From assembly GCA_036275365.1 (NCBI GenBank), contig DASUDX010000105.1, positions 1 to 12,774 of the forward strand: a stretch of 12,774 nucleotides of DNA. Reading direction: 5' to 3'. Origin of the DNA: DASUDX01 sp036275365. Lineage in GTDB: Bacteria > Pseudomonadota > Gammaproteobacteria > Nevskiales > Nevskiaceae. This document shows, piece by piece, positions 5,601-12,273 of this stretch (its first letter is position 1; each line of letters starts with the position of its first letter). The position numbers and the translations under genes were made by a program. The notes beneath the pieces are model-generated. The model was not told the DNA's origin. It did not search any database and was given only the letters and a program-made list of their open reading frames with translations.

Positions 5601-6614
5601 TCAGTCCTCCAGGGCGGCGCGCAGGGCGTTGGCGATGCGCGTGGGCGAGGGGAAGTACTGCCACTCCAGCGCACAGGGGTAGGGCGTGTCCCAGCCGGCC
5701 ACGCGCTGGATCGGCGCCTGCAGGTGGTAGAAGCAGTGCTCCTGCACCAGCGCGAGCAGCTCGGCCCCGAAGCCGCTGGTCTTGGTCGCCTCGTGGACGA
5801 TCACGCAGCGGCCGGTCTTCTTGACGCTCTCCACGATGCTGTCCAGATCCAGCGGCAGCAGGGTGCGCAGATCGAGGATCTCGGCGTCGATGTGCGATTC
5901 CTCGGCGGCCGCCAGCGCCACATGCACCATGGTGCCGTAGGTGATCACGGTGACCTGCCGGCCCGGCCGCACCACCGAGGCCTTGCCGAGATCGATGCGG
6001 TAATAGCCTTCCGGCACCTCGCCCAGCGGGTGCTTGGCCCAGGGCACCAGCGGACGGTCGTGGTGGCCGTCGAACGGCCCGTTGTAGATGCGCTTGGGCT
6101 CGAAGAAGATCACCGGATCGTCATCCTCGATGGCGGCGATCAGCAAGCCCTTGGCGTCATACGGGTTGGAGGGCATCACCGTCTTCAGGCCGCAGACATG
6201 GGTGAAGATGCCTTCCGGCGACTGCGAATGGGTCTGGCCACCGTAGATGCCGCCGCCGCAGGGCGTGCGCACGGTGATCGGGGCGGTGAAGCCGCCGGCC
6301 GAGCGGTAGCGCAGGCGCGCGGCTTCCGAGACCAGCTGGTCGAAGGCCGGATAGATGTAGTCGGCGAACTGGATCTCGGCCACCGGACGCAGACCGTAGA
6401 CGCCCATGCCCAGGGCCATCGCCATGATCCCGCCCTCGGCGATCGGGGTATCGAAGCAGCGGGTCTTGCCGTATTTCTTCTGCAGCCCGGCGGTGCAGCG
6501 GAACACGCCGCCGAAGTAGCCCACATCCTCGCCGAAGATCACCACATTGGGATCGCGGGCCAGCATCACATCCATGGCGCTGTTGAGCGCCTGGATCATG
6601 TTCATCGCGCTCAT
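5601..6614 (-). CDS. bkdA2: Branched-chain 2-oxoacid dehydrogenase E1 beta subunit
   Basis: With E1alpha, this subunit forms the thiamine-diphosphate-dependent decarboxylase acting on 2-oxoisovalerate, 2-oxoisocaproate and 2-oxo-3-methylvalerate. The 337-residue product closely follows Pseudomonas BkdA2 as I remember it: GEDVGYFGGVFRCTAGLQKKYG (28-49), TPIAEGGI with Glu60 (56-63) for thiamine activation, TPCGGGIYGGQTHSQSPEG with His129 (117-135), a KKTGRCVIVHEATKTSGFGAE stretch (265-285), and the C-terminal GWDTPYP. The ATG at 6614 follows AGGGAG (6623-6628) by 8 nt and overlaps the stop of a 36-codon ORF as ATGA. GTG or ATG alternatives a few codons inside (MNM) are possible but lack as good an RBS. 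The next gene, bkdB, starts 5 bp beyond the stop. Function is well supported by motifs and operon. Confidence 0.95.
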   Translation of the reverse strand: MSAMNMIQALNSAMDVMLARDPNVVIFGEDVGYFGGVFRCTAGLQKKYGKTRCFDTPIAEGGIMAMALGMGVYGLRPVAEIQFADYIYPAFDQLVSEAARLRYRSAGGFTAPITVRTPCGGGIYGGQTHSQSPEGIFTHVCGLKTVMPSNPYDAKGLLIAAIEDDDPVIFFEPKRIYNGPFDGHHDRPLVPWAKHPLGEVPEGYYRIDLGKASVVRPGRQVTVITYGTMVHVALAAAEESHIDAEILDLRTLLPLDLDSIVESVKKTGRCVIVHEATKTSGFGAELLALVQEHCFYHLQAPIQRVAGWDTPYPCALEWQYFPSPTRIANALRAALED

Positions 6615-6721
6615 CGCCGCATCTCCCTGCTCATCGTCATCGCCCTGTTCCGTGATGAGCGCGGCGCGCCCTCCCGCTCCCCCCTCGCTGCGCTCGGACG
6701 CCGTGTCGGCCGCGTGCTCAT
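6611..6721 (-). CDS. Possible 36-codon coupling ORF between bkdA1 and bkdA2
   Basis: An ATG-started frame fills the gap between E1alpha and E1beta exactly. Its start overlaps the bkdA1 stop as ATGA (6718-6721) and its own stop overlaps the bkdA2 start as ATGA (6611-6614). GGAGG (6728-6732) sits 6 nt before its ATG. The predicted peptide is 36 residues with 11 arginines and no recognisable domain. Against a selected protein: its codons (TCA, AGG, CGA, ACA, GGG) are unlike the neighbours, and the GGAGG falls in codons for the Gly-rich end of BkdA1. It may act as a translational relay, with the peptide itself unimportant, or be chance. Confidence 0.3.
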   Translation of the reverse strand: MSTRPTRRPSAARGEREGAPRSSRNRAMTMSREMRR

Positions 6722-8013
6722 GCCGCACCTCCACCCTGGCTGGCGATCTGCGCCAGCAGCTCGGCGCGCTGGGCGCGCAGATGGTCCGGCAGATCCTTGA
6801 ACACATCGTCGAACATCGAGGCGGGATCGATGTGGGAGTCGGTGATGGTGCCGAGCTTCTCGGCCTGCTTGAGCCGGGTCTTGATCTCCTCGTCGAGCTC
6901 GGCGGCGAGCACCGCGTGCTGGTCCTCGCTCCACAGCCCACGGGCGATCAGGTGCCGCTTGAGCCGCTCGATCGGATCCCCCAGCGGCCACAGCTGCCAC
7001 TCGTTGTCCGGCCGGTAGGCGGAGGGGTCGTCGCTGGTGGAGTGGGCGGCGGCGCGGTAGGTGAACAGCTCGATCAGGGTCGGGCCGAGATTGGCGCGGG
7101 CGCGCTCGGCCGCCCAGCGGGTCACCGCGTAGACCGCCAGATAGTCATTGCCATCCACCCGCAGGCTGGGCAGGCCGTAGCCGATGGCGCGGGCGGCGAA
7201 GGTGGACTGCTCGCCGCCGGCCATGCCCTGGAAGGTGGAGATCGCCCACTGGTTGTTGACCACATTGAGCACCACCGGCGCCTGGTAGGTGGCGGCGAAG
7301 GTCAGCGCGTAGTGGAAGTCGCCCTCGGCGGTCGAGCCATCGCCGACCCAGGCGGCGGCGATGCGGTGATCGCCCTTGTAGGCGCTGGCCATGGCCCAGC
7401 CCACCGCCTGCGGGAACTGGGTGGCGAGGTTGCCGGAGATGGTGAAGAAGCCGGCCTCGGGCACCGAGTACATGATCGGCAGCTGGCGGCCCTTGAGGCG
7501 GTCGCCCTCGTTGTTGAGCACCTGGCACATCATGTCGTGCAGCGACCACTCGCGGGCGATCAGCAGGCCCTGCTGGCGGTAGGTGGGAAAGAACATGTCG
7601 CGCTCGCTGTCCGGTCGCGCCGGCTCGCGGTCGTCCATCGCATGCGCCGCCGCCACCGCCACCGCTTCCTCACCCGTGCACTTGATGTAGAAGCTGGTCT
7701 TGCCGGTGCGCTGCAGGCGCACCATGCGCTCGTCGTAGGCGCGGGTGCGCATCATGTGGGTGAGCCCGCGCAGCAGCCGCTCCGGGCTCAGCTGCGGGTC
7801 CCAGGGGCCGTGGGCCTGATGGTCCTCGCCCAGCACCCGCACCAGATCGAAGGCGTGCTCGCGCAGGCTGGCGGCCGGGGCGTCGATCGGCGGTCGCGGC
7901 TGGGCACCGGCCGGGGGAATCTTCAGGTGCGAGAAGTCCGGCGACTGCCCCGGGCGCACCTTGGGCTCGGGAATGTGCAGACGCAGACGGTTGCCGGGAT
8001 TGGGGGCGGCCAT
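6718..8013 (-). CDS. bkdA1: Branched-chain 2-oxoacid dehydrogenase E1 alpha subunit
   Basis: E1alpha binds thiamine diphosphate and decarboxylates branched 2-oxoacids, handing the acyl group to the lipoyl arm of E2. The 431-residue product matches the BkdA1 type with its long N-terminal extension (RLRLHIPEP at 9-17, VRPGQSPDFSHL, FDLVRVLGEDHQAHGPW at 55-71). The thiamine-diphosphate motif begins GDG (224-226, AWVGDGSTAEGDFH) and ends VVNNQWAIS (251-259). GRQLPIMYSVPEAGFFTISG (175-194) is also typical. The loop YRAAAHSTSDDPSAYR (319-334) corresponds to the region phosphorylated in the mitochondrial enzyme. The ATG at 8013 has a strong AGGAGA (8021-8026) 7 nt upstream. It is the first gene of the operon, 132 bp from the divergent bkdR. 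The E1 genes use the separate alpha/beta arrangement, unlike the fused E1 of typical proteobacterial pyruvate dehydrogenase. Confidence 0.96.
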   Translation of the reverse strand: MAAPNPGNRLRLHIPEPKVRPGQSPDFSHLKIPPAGAQPRPPIDAPAASLREHAFDLVRVLGEDHQAHGPWDPQLSPERLLRGLTHMMRTRAYDERMVRLQRTGKTSFYIKCTGEEAVAVAAAHAMDDREPARPDSERDMFFPTYRQQGLLIAREWSLHDMMCQVLNNEGDRLKGRQLPIMYSVPEAGFFTISGNLATQFPQAVGWAMASAYKGDHRIAAAWVGDGSTAEGDFHYALTFAATYQAPVVLNVVNNQWAISTFQGMAGGEQSTFAARAIGYGLPSLRVDGNDYLAVYAVTRWAAERARANLGPTLIELFTYRAAAHSTSDDPSAYRPDNEWQLWPLGDPIERLKRHLIARGLWSEDQHAVLAAELDEEIKTRLKQAEKLGTITDSHIDPASMFDDVFKDLPDHLRAQRAELLAQIASQGGGAA

Positions 8014-8145
8014 CGGTCGATCTCCTGTCGGCGGGCGCCGTTTTTGGAATGCGCCAGTCTAGGCCCAGCGGCGCGCGAGGTTGTTCCGCGCTGAGGCCGA
8101 AAAACCCCCAGAATCGGCAACAACGTTCCCCTGACCGGCCTTTTC
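8014..8145. promoter_or_regulatory. bkdA1-bkdR divergent control region
   Basis: This 132-bp gap must hold both promoters and any BkdR operator. It contains an inverted GTTGTT (8080-8085) / AACAAC (8119-8124) pair, a T5 tract (8041-8045) and an A5 tract (8100-8104) 59 bp apart centre to centre, and TAGACT on the minus strand (8057-8062) as a possible -10 for bkdA1. No good -35 is evident. Lrp-family proteins commonly wrap DNA over spaced AT-rich half-sites, so these are candidates only. Confidence 0.4.
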
Positions 8146-8640
8146 ATGAAACAGAGTGAGGCGGACTTCGATGCCCTGGACCTGCGCCTGCTCGACGCCC
8201 TGCAGAAGGACGCGAGCCTGACCACCGCCGAGCTGGCCGAGCGGCTGGGCTCGTCCAAGACCGTGGTCTGGCGGCGCATCCAGCGGCTGGAGGAGCGCGG
8301 GGTGATCCGCGCCCGGGTGGCCCTGCTCGATCACCGCCAGCTGGGCCTGGGGGTGATGGTGTTCGCCCACATCAAGATGGCGCGCCACGGCCGCGATGTG
8401 CTGCCGAAGTTCCTCGAGGCGGTACGCCTGCTGCCGCCGGTGATCGAGTGCCACACCCTGATGGGCGATGTGGACTTCCTGCTCAAGATCCTGGTGCCGA
8501 GCATCGAGGACTACGAGCACTTCGTCTGGCAGAAGCTCTCGCAGATCGATGGCGTGCAGGAGATCAGCTCCTCGATCTCGATCCGCCAGGCCATCAACAC
8601 CACCCGCATCCCGCTGCCTCAGGGGCAGGGGATGGTGTAG
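8146..8640 (+). CDS. bkdR: Lrp/AsnC-family regulator, probable activator of the bkd operon
   Basis: The 164-residue product has the Lrp layout: an N-terminal helix-turn-helix (about 10-55; LDLRLLDALQKDASLTTAEL then RLGSSKTVVWRRIQRLEERGVI) and a C-terminal ligand-binding/oligomerisation domain (about 65-150) with ECHTLMGDVDFLLKILVPSI (101-120), close to Pseudomonas BkdR ([20 protein letters not shown] from memory). In that family the regulator responds to branched-chain amino acids and activates bkdA1. The divergent position next to bkdA1 supports the same role here. The ATG at 8146 gives the usual Lrp start, but there is no Shine-Dalgarno. The last 22 bp overlap the convergent Tas-like gene. 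The family is certain; the target is a strong inference. Confidence 0.9.
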   Translation: MKQSEADFDALDLRLLDALQKDASLTTAELAERLGSSKTVVWRRIQRLEERGVIRARVALLDHRQLGLGVMVFAHIKMARHGRDVLPKFLEAVRLLPPVIECHTLMGDVDFLLKILVPSIEDYEHFVWQKLSQIDGVQEISSSISIRQAINTTRIPLPQGQGMV

Positions 8641-9653
8641 CGGCGGTGGATCGCCTCGATGGCGGCCAGCACCTCGCTGGAGAGGCTCAGTGCCGCGCTC
8701 TCCAGGTTGCGCCGCAGCTGCGCCAGAGTGGTGGCGCCGATCAGAGTGCTGGTGAGGAAGGGGCGGCTGTTGACATAGGCGAGCGCCATCTGTGCCGGGT
8801 CCAGGCCGTGGCTCTGGGCCAGATCCACATAGGCCGCCACCGCGGCGTCGGCGTGGGCGCCGAGATAGCGGGTGAAGCGGCTGTAGCGGGTCAGGCGGGC
8901 GCCTTCCGGGCGGACGCCATCGCGGTACTTGCCGGAGAGCGCCCCCATCGCCAGCGGTGAGTAGGCGAGCAGGCCGATGCCCTCGCGCGCCGCGTACTCG
9001 GCCAGCCCGATCTCATAGCTGCGGTTGAGCAGGGAGTAGGGGTTCTGCACGCTGACCACCCGCGGCAGGCCGTGCTCGCGCGCCAGCCGCAGATACTCCG
9101 CCAGCCCCCAGGGGGTCTCGTTGGAGAGGCCCACCGCGCGGATCTTGCCCTCGCGCTGGAGCTGGTCGAGGGCGCGCAGGGTCTCCTCGATCGGCACGCC
9201 ACCGTCACTGCCATCGCCGCTGTAGCCGAGACGACCGAAGTAGTTGGTCGGCCGCTGCGGCCAGTGCACCTGATAGAGGTCGATCACCTCGCAGCCCAGG
9301 CGGGTCAGCGAGCCCTCGCAGGCGGCGAGCACCGAGGCGCGATCCAGCCGGCTGCCGCCGCGCAGATAGGGGAAGTCGCCGGGGCCGGTGACCTTGGTGG
9401 CGATCAGCACCTCGCTGCGGCGCCCGCGGCGGCGCAGCCAGCTGCCGATGTAGCGCTCGGTCAGACCCTGGGTCTCGGCGCGTGGCGGCACCGGATACAT
9501 CTCGGCGGCGTCCAGCAGCGTGACCCCGTGGTCGAGTGCCAGATCGATCTGCGCATGCGCCTCGGCCTCGTCGTTCTGCTCGCCCCAGGTCATGGTGCCG
9601 AGCCCGATCAGGCTCACCTCCAGACCGGAATCGCCCAGCGGCCGGCGCTTCAC
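8619..9653 (-). CDS. tas: Tas-like NADP(H)-dependent aldo/keto reductase
   Basis: This (beta/alpha)8-barrel oxidoreductase reduces aldehydes or ketones with NADPH; the physiological substrate of Tas is not known. The 344-residue product aligns from end to end with E. coli Tas, including the start LEVSLIGLGTMTWGEQN (11-27), AEMYPVPPRAETQGLTE (50-66), LYQVHWPQRPTNYFGRLGYS (126-145), QNPYSLLNRSYEIGLAE and the end YTIPCP. The catalytic tetrad is present: D48, Y53, K87 and H130. The start is a GTG at 9653 whose GTGA overlaps the stop of the upstream phosphoribulokinase gene, with GGAG shortly before it, so translation is coupled. Its 3' end overlaps bkdR by 22 bp on the opposite strand. Why it is paired with a phosphoribulokinase is unclear. 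Confidence 0.92.
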   Translation of the reverse strand: MKRRPLGDSGLEVSLIGLGTMTWGEQNDEAEAHAQIDLALDHGVTLLDAAEMYPVPPRAETQGLTERYIGSWLRRRGRRSEVLIATKVTGPGDFPYLRGGSRLDRASVLAACEGSLTRLGCEVIDLYQVHWPQRPTNYFGRLGYSGDGSDGGVPIEETLRALDQLQREGKIRAVGLSNETPWGLAEYLRLAREHGLPRVVSVQNPYSLLNRSYEIGLAEYAAREGIGLLAYSPLAMGALSGKYRDGVRPEGARLTRYSRFTRYLGAHADAAVAAYVDLAQSHGLDPAQMALAYVNSRPFLTSTLIGATTLAQLRRNLESAALSLSSEVLAAIEAIHRRYTIPCP

Positions 9654-10543
9654 GGGCCGGCTCCGGCGGCGGGTTGGCGCCGCCGCGCCAGCAGGCTCGC
9701 CACCACCGGGGAGAGGATCAGGTGCATGGCCTGCTCCATCCGCGGTCCGGGGACGACCAGGGTCTGCTCATTGGACTGGAAGGCACCGGGAATGGCCTCG
9801 CGATAGGTGTCGAGCCGGGCTGGAATCCGGCTGTTCTCGTTGAAGTGGACCACCACCAGGCTCTCCGCCGCCGAGGGAATCTGGCGCACCACGAAGGGGT
9901 TGCTGGTGTCCACCAGCGGCACCCGCTGGAAGTTGACATCGGTGCGCGAGAACTGCGGCGTGATGTGGGTGACATAGTCGGGCATGCGGCGCAGGATGGT
10001 GCGGGTGACATCCTCCGGATCGTGGCCGCGCTCCTGGAAATCGCGGGCGATCTTCTGGATCCATTCCAGATTGACGATCGGGGTCACCCCCACCAGCAGA
10101 TCGAAATGGCGGGCGATGTCGGCGTCCTCGCCGACGTAGCCGCCGTGCAGACCCTCGTAGAACAGCGCATCGGTACCGGCGGGCAGCGGCACCCAGGGGG
10201 TGAAGGTGCCCACCGGCTGGCCATGGGCCTGCGCCTCGGCCTCGGTGTGCAGGTAGTGGCGGGTGGTGCCGCTGCCCTGCTCGCCGTATTCGCGCAGCAG
10301 GGCCTCGAGGCGGTCCAGATGGTTGCCAGCCGGGCCGAACAGGGAGAAGTTCTCGCCGCGCACCCGCGCCCGTTCGATCGCCTTGCGATTGCCCTCGCGG
10401 TCGTAGGCGTGGAAGGCGTCGCCCTCGATCAGGGCCGGCTGCACCCCGAGTTCCTCGAACATGCGCTCGAACACCCGCTGGGCGGTGCTGGTGCCGGCGC
10501 CGCTGGCACCGGTCACGCCGAGGATGGGGTGGGCGAGGCTCAT
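9650..10543 (-). CDS. prk: Phosphoribulokinase, class I (proteobacterial type)
   Basis: The enzyme phosphorylates ribulose 5-phosphate to ribulose 1,5-bisphosphate using ATP. The 297-residue product has the class I P-loop GASGAGTST (12-20), which as usual has Thr where most kinases have Lys; the catalytic base D42 in EGDAFH; H45 and R49 for sugar phosphate; LFYEGLHGG (127-135, Glu130); NLEWIQKIARD (158-168); and HITPQFSRTDVNFQRVPLVDTSNPF (193-217). Arg stands at position 53 where Rhodobacter has Lys. It resembles both Calvin-cycle CbbP of purple sulfur bacteria and the heterotroph PrkB/YhfF type (LHTEAEA, GTFTPWVPLP). No other Calvin gene is in view, so carbon fixation cannot be claimed. The ATG at 10543 has no clear Shine-Dalgarno. 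It diverges from plsY and is coupled to tas. Confidence 0.93.
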   Translation of the reverse strand: MSLAHPILGVTGASGAGTSTAQRVFERMFEELGVQPALIEGDAFHAYDREGNRKAIERARVRGENFSLFGPAGNHLDRLEALLREYGEQGSGTTRHYLHTEAEAQAHGQPVGTFTPWVPLPAGTDALFYEGLHGGYVGEDADIARHFDLLVGVTPIVNLEWIQKIARDFQERGHDPEDVTRTILRRMPDYVTHITPQFSRTDVNFQRVPLVDTSNPFVVRQIPSAAESLVVVHFNENSRIPARLDTYREAIPGAFQSNEQTLVVPGPRMEQAMHLILSPVVASLLARRRQPAAGAGP

Positions 10544-10589
10544 GCCGGCAGGATGGAGGAAATAGCCAGACCCTGCCTAGCCCGCGCCA

Positions 10590-10606
10590 GAGGCGGCCCG
10601 GGCCTC
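10590..10606. repeat. GC-rich palindrome in the prk-plsY divergent gap
   Basis: GAGGC (10590-10594) and GCCTC (10602-10606) form an inverted repeat, and GGCCCGGGCC (10595-10604) is a perfect 10-bp palindrome within it. It lies midway in the 81-bp gap between two divergent genes, where an operator could act on both. At this GC content such palindromes arise often, so the role is speculative. Confidence 0.3.
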
Positions 10607-10609
10607 GTC

Positions 10610-10615
10610 CATAAT
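10610..10615 (+). promoter_or_regulatory. -10-like element just upstream of plsY
   Basis: CATAAT, five of six matches to the -10 consensus, is the only AT-rich hexamer in the gap. Transcription would begin near 10622, about 3 nt before the plsY ATG, giving an almost leaderless message; consistent with this, plsY has no Shine-Dalgarno. No good -35 is seen. Confidence 0.35.
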
Positions 10616-10624
10616 CTGCCCACC

Positions 10625-11293
10625 ATGGAACTGGCACTCGACCTGCTGCTCGCCTACCTGCTCGGCACCGTCATGGGCGGGGATGTCATTGGCCGCCTGC
10701 GCGGTGGCGTCGATCTGCGCGCCAGCGGCAGCGGCAATGTCGGCGCCACCAATGCCCTGCGCACCCAGGGCCGCGGCTTTGCCCTGGCGGTGCTGGCGGT
10801 GGACGCCGGCAAGGGCGCGCTGGCGGTCACCCTGCTGCCGGCCCTGACCCTGCCGCTGCCGGCCTCCGGCTTCGTGCTGCCGGCGCTGTGGACGGCCTAT
10901 CTGTGCGGCGTTGCCGTGGTGCTCGGGCACTGCTATCCGGTGTTCCGCGGCTTCGCCGGCGGCAAGGGCGTGGCCACGCTGGCCGGGGTGTTTGCCGCCC
11001 TGCTGCCGCAGGCCCTGCTGCTGATGCTCGCCGGCTTCGTGCTGGTGGTGCTGCTGAGTGGTTATGTGAGCCTGGCCACCGTCACCAGTGCGGTGCTGGC
11101 GGTGTTCTATGCGGCCTGTCTGGCCGAGTCCGGGCTGCTCTCCGCGCTCGGTCTGTTCACCCTGATGATGAGCCTGCTGGTGGTCTTCACCCATCGCCAC
11201 AACCTGCGCCGGCTCTGGCGTGGCGAGGAGCACCGCTTCGAGCGCGCGCGCCTGCTCGGGCGCTGGCTGGAGCAGCGGCTGGGCCGGCCGTGA
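10625..11293 (+). CDS. plsY: Acyl-phosphate:glycerol-3-phosphate acyltransferase PlsY
   Basis: PlsY is an inner-membrane enzyme that moves an acyl group from acyl-phosphate to glycerol 3-phosphate, the first step of phospholipid synthesis with PlsX. The 222-residue product has several membrane segments and the three cytoplasmic PlsY motifs: GSGNVGATNALR (35-46), GHCYPVFRGFAGGKGVAT (101-118) and the THRHNLRRLWRGEE stretch (189-202). The N-terminal loop reads MGGDVIGRLRGGVDLR, a variant of the common S-I-P-x-G form that I recall from Xanthomonas-like proteins. The ATG at 10625 is the natural family start; a much longer upstream frame runs antisense to prk and is not coding. The stop overlaps the birA GTG as GTGA, so expression is operonic. 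Confidence 0.95.
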   Translation: MELALDLLLAYLLGTVMGGDVIGRLRGGVDLRASGSGNVGATNALRTQGRGFALAVLAVDAGKGALAVTLLPALTLPLPASGFVLPALWTAYLCGVAVVLGHCYPVFRGFAGGKGVATLAGVFAALLPQALLLMLAGFVLVVLLSGYVSLATVTSAVLAVFYAACLAESGLLSALGLFTLMMSLLVVFTHRHNLRRLWRGEEHRFERARLLGRWLEQRLGRP

Positions 11294-12273
11294 GCGAGGC
11301 CGATCTGCTGCCCCTGGTGAGCGCCCTGGGGGATGGCGAGTGGCACTCCGGCGAGCGGCTGGCGGCGCGTGCCGGCATCACCCGTGCGGGTCTGGCCAAG
11401 CGCATCGAGCGGCTGCGCGAATGGGGTCTGGTGATCGACTCCCGCCACGGCCTCGGCTACCGCCTGGAGGCCCCGCTCGATCCGCTCGACGAGGCGGCGC
11501 TGCGCCGCGCCTGCCCGGCGCTGCGGCTGACGGTCGCGGCGCGGCTTGCCTCCACCAATGCCAGCCTGCTCGCCGCCGACCCCGCCGCCGATCCCCAGGC
11601 CCTGCTGGCCGAATCGCAGAGCGCCGGTCGCGGCCGGCAGGGGCGCACCTGGGTCTCGCCCTACGGCCGCAATCTCTATCTCTCGCTCGCCTGGAGCTTC
11701 CCGGCCTGGCCGCCGGCGATCACTGCCCTGCCGCTGCAGGTGGGGGTGAGCGTGGCCACCGCCCTCACGGCCCAGGGGCTGAGCCGGCTGCGCCTGAAGT
11801 GGCCCAACGATCTGGTGATCGAACAGGACGGCGGCTGGCGCAAGCTCGGCGGGATTCTCATCGAACAGCGCGGCGAGGCCGGCGGCAGCTGCCGGGTGGT
11901 GATCGGCATCGGGCTGAATCACGCGATGAGCACCGCCCAGGCCACTGCCATCGAGCAGCCTTGGATCAGCCTCGCCGAGGCGCTGGCCGCCGAGGGCAGG
12001 CCTCTGCCGCGCCGCACCGTCGTCGCCAGCGCGGTGCTCGGCCAGCTGCAGGCGGATCTGCCGCGCTTTGCCCGCGAGGGTTTCGCCGCCGCGCGGGCGC
12101 ACTGGCTGGCGCTCGATGCCACCCGCGACCGCGCCGTGCGGCTGCTCTCGGCTGGCGCGGCGATCAGCGGCATCGCCCGCGGCGTCGATGCCCAGGGTGC
12201 CCTGCTGCTCGACACCGCCGAGGGCCTGCGGCCCCAGCACGCCGGTGATCTGAGCCTGCGGCTCGACCCATGA
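11290..12273 (+). CDS. birA: Bifunctional biotin-protein ligase / biotin operon repressor BirA
   Basis: BirA makes biotinyl-5'-AMP and attaches biotin to the carrier protein of acetyl-CoA carboxylase; with a DNA-binding domain it also represses biotin synthesis. The 327-residue product has an N-terminal winged helix (about 3-60, GERLAARAGITRAGLAKRIERLREWGL), so it is the bifunctional type. The ligase domain follows, with STN (88-90), ESQSAGRGRQGRTW (108-121, the biotinyl-AMP loop GRGRQGR at 113-119), LKWPNDLVI (169-177), RKLGGIL (184-190) and VIGIGLN (204-210). A C-terminal SH3-like part (about 280-327, GIARGVDAQGALLLD) completes it. It begins at a GTG inside the plsY stop and ends with ATGA into coaX. 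No bio gene is in the window to show its operator. Length fits the family (E. coli BirA is 321). Confidence 0.95.
   Translation: MSEADLLPLVSALGDGEWHSGERLAARAGITRAGLAKRIERLREWGLVIDSRHGLGYRLEAPLDPLDEAALRRACPALRLTVAARLASTNASLLAADPAADPQALLAESQSAGRGRQGRTWVSPYGRNLYLSLAWSFPAWPPAITALPLQVGVSVATALTAQGLSRLRLKWPNDLVIEQDGGWRKLGGILIEQRGEAGGSCRVVIGIGLNHAMSTAQATAIEQPWISLAEALAAEGRPLPRRTVVASAVLGQLQADLPRFAREGFAAARAHWLALDATRDRAVRLLSAGAAISGIARGVDAQGALLLDTAEGLRPQHAGDLSLRLDP

Noticed and set aside
3994..5682. A 562-codon plus-strand frame opposite bkdB and the acidic-protein gene.
   Set aside because: His/Gln/Gly-rich shadow of E2; E2 has clear lipoyl, binding and catalytic motifs.
6661..6710. REP-like or mobile repeat in the bkdA1-bkdA2 gap (CTCGCTGCGCTCGG region).
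   Set aside because: Only one copy in the window and not a true palindrome; the phrase is common in GC-rich DNA.
6547..8094. A 515-codon plus-strand frame opposite bkdA1.
   Set aside because: Shadow of a gene with conserved thiamine-diphosphate motifs; no domain in the plus frame.
9536..10624. N-terminal extension of the plsY frame by more than 360 codons.
   Set aside because: It runs antisense through prk, and PlsY proteins begin at the membrane segment encoded from 10625.
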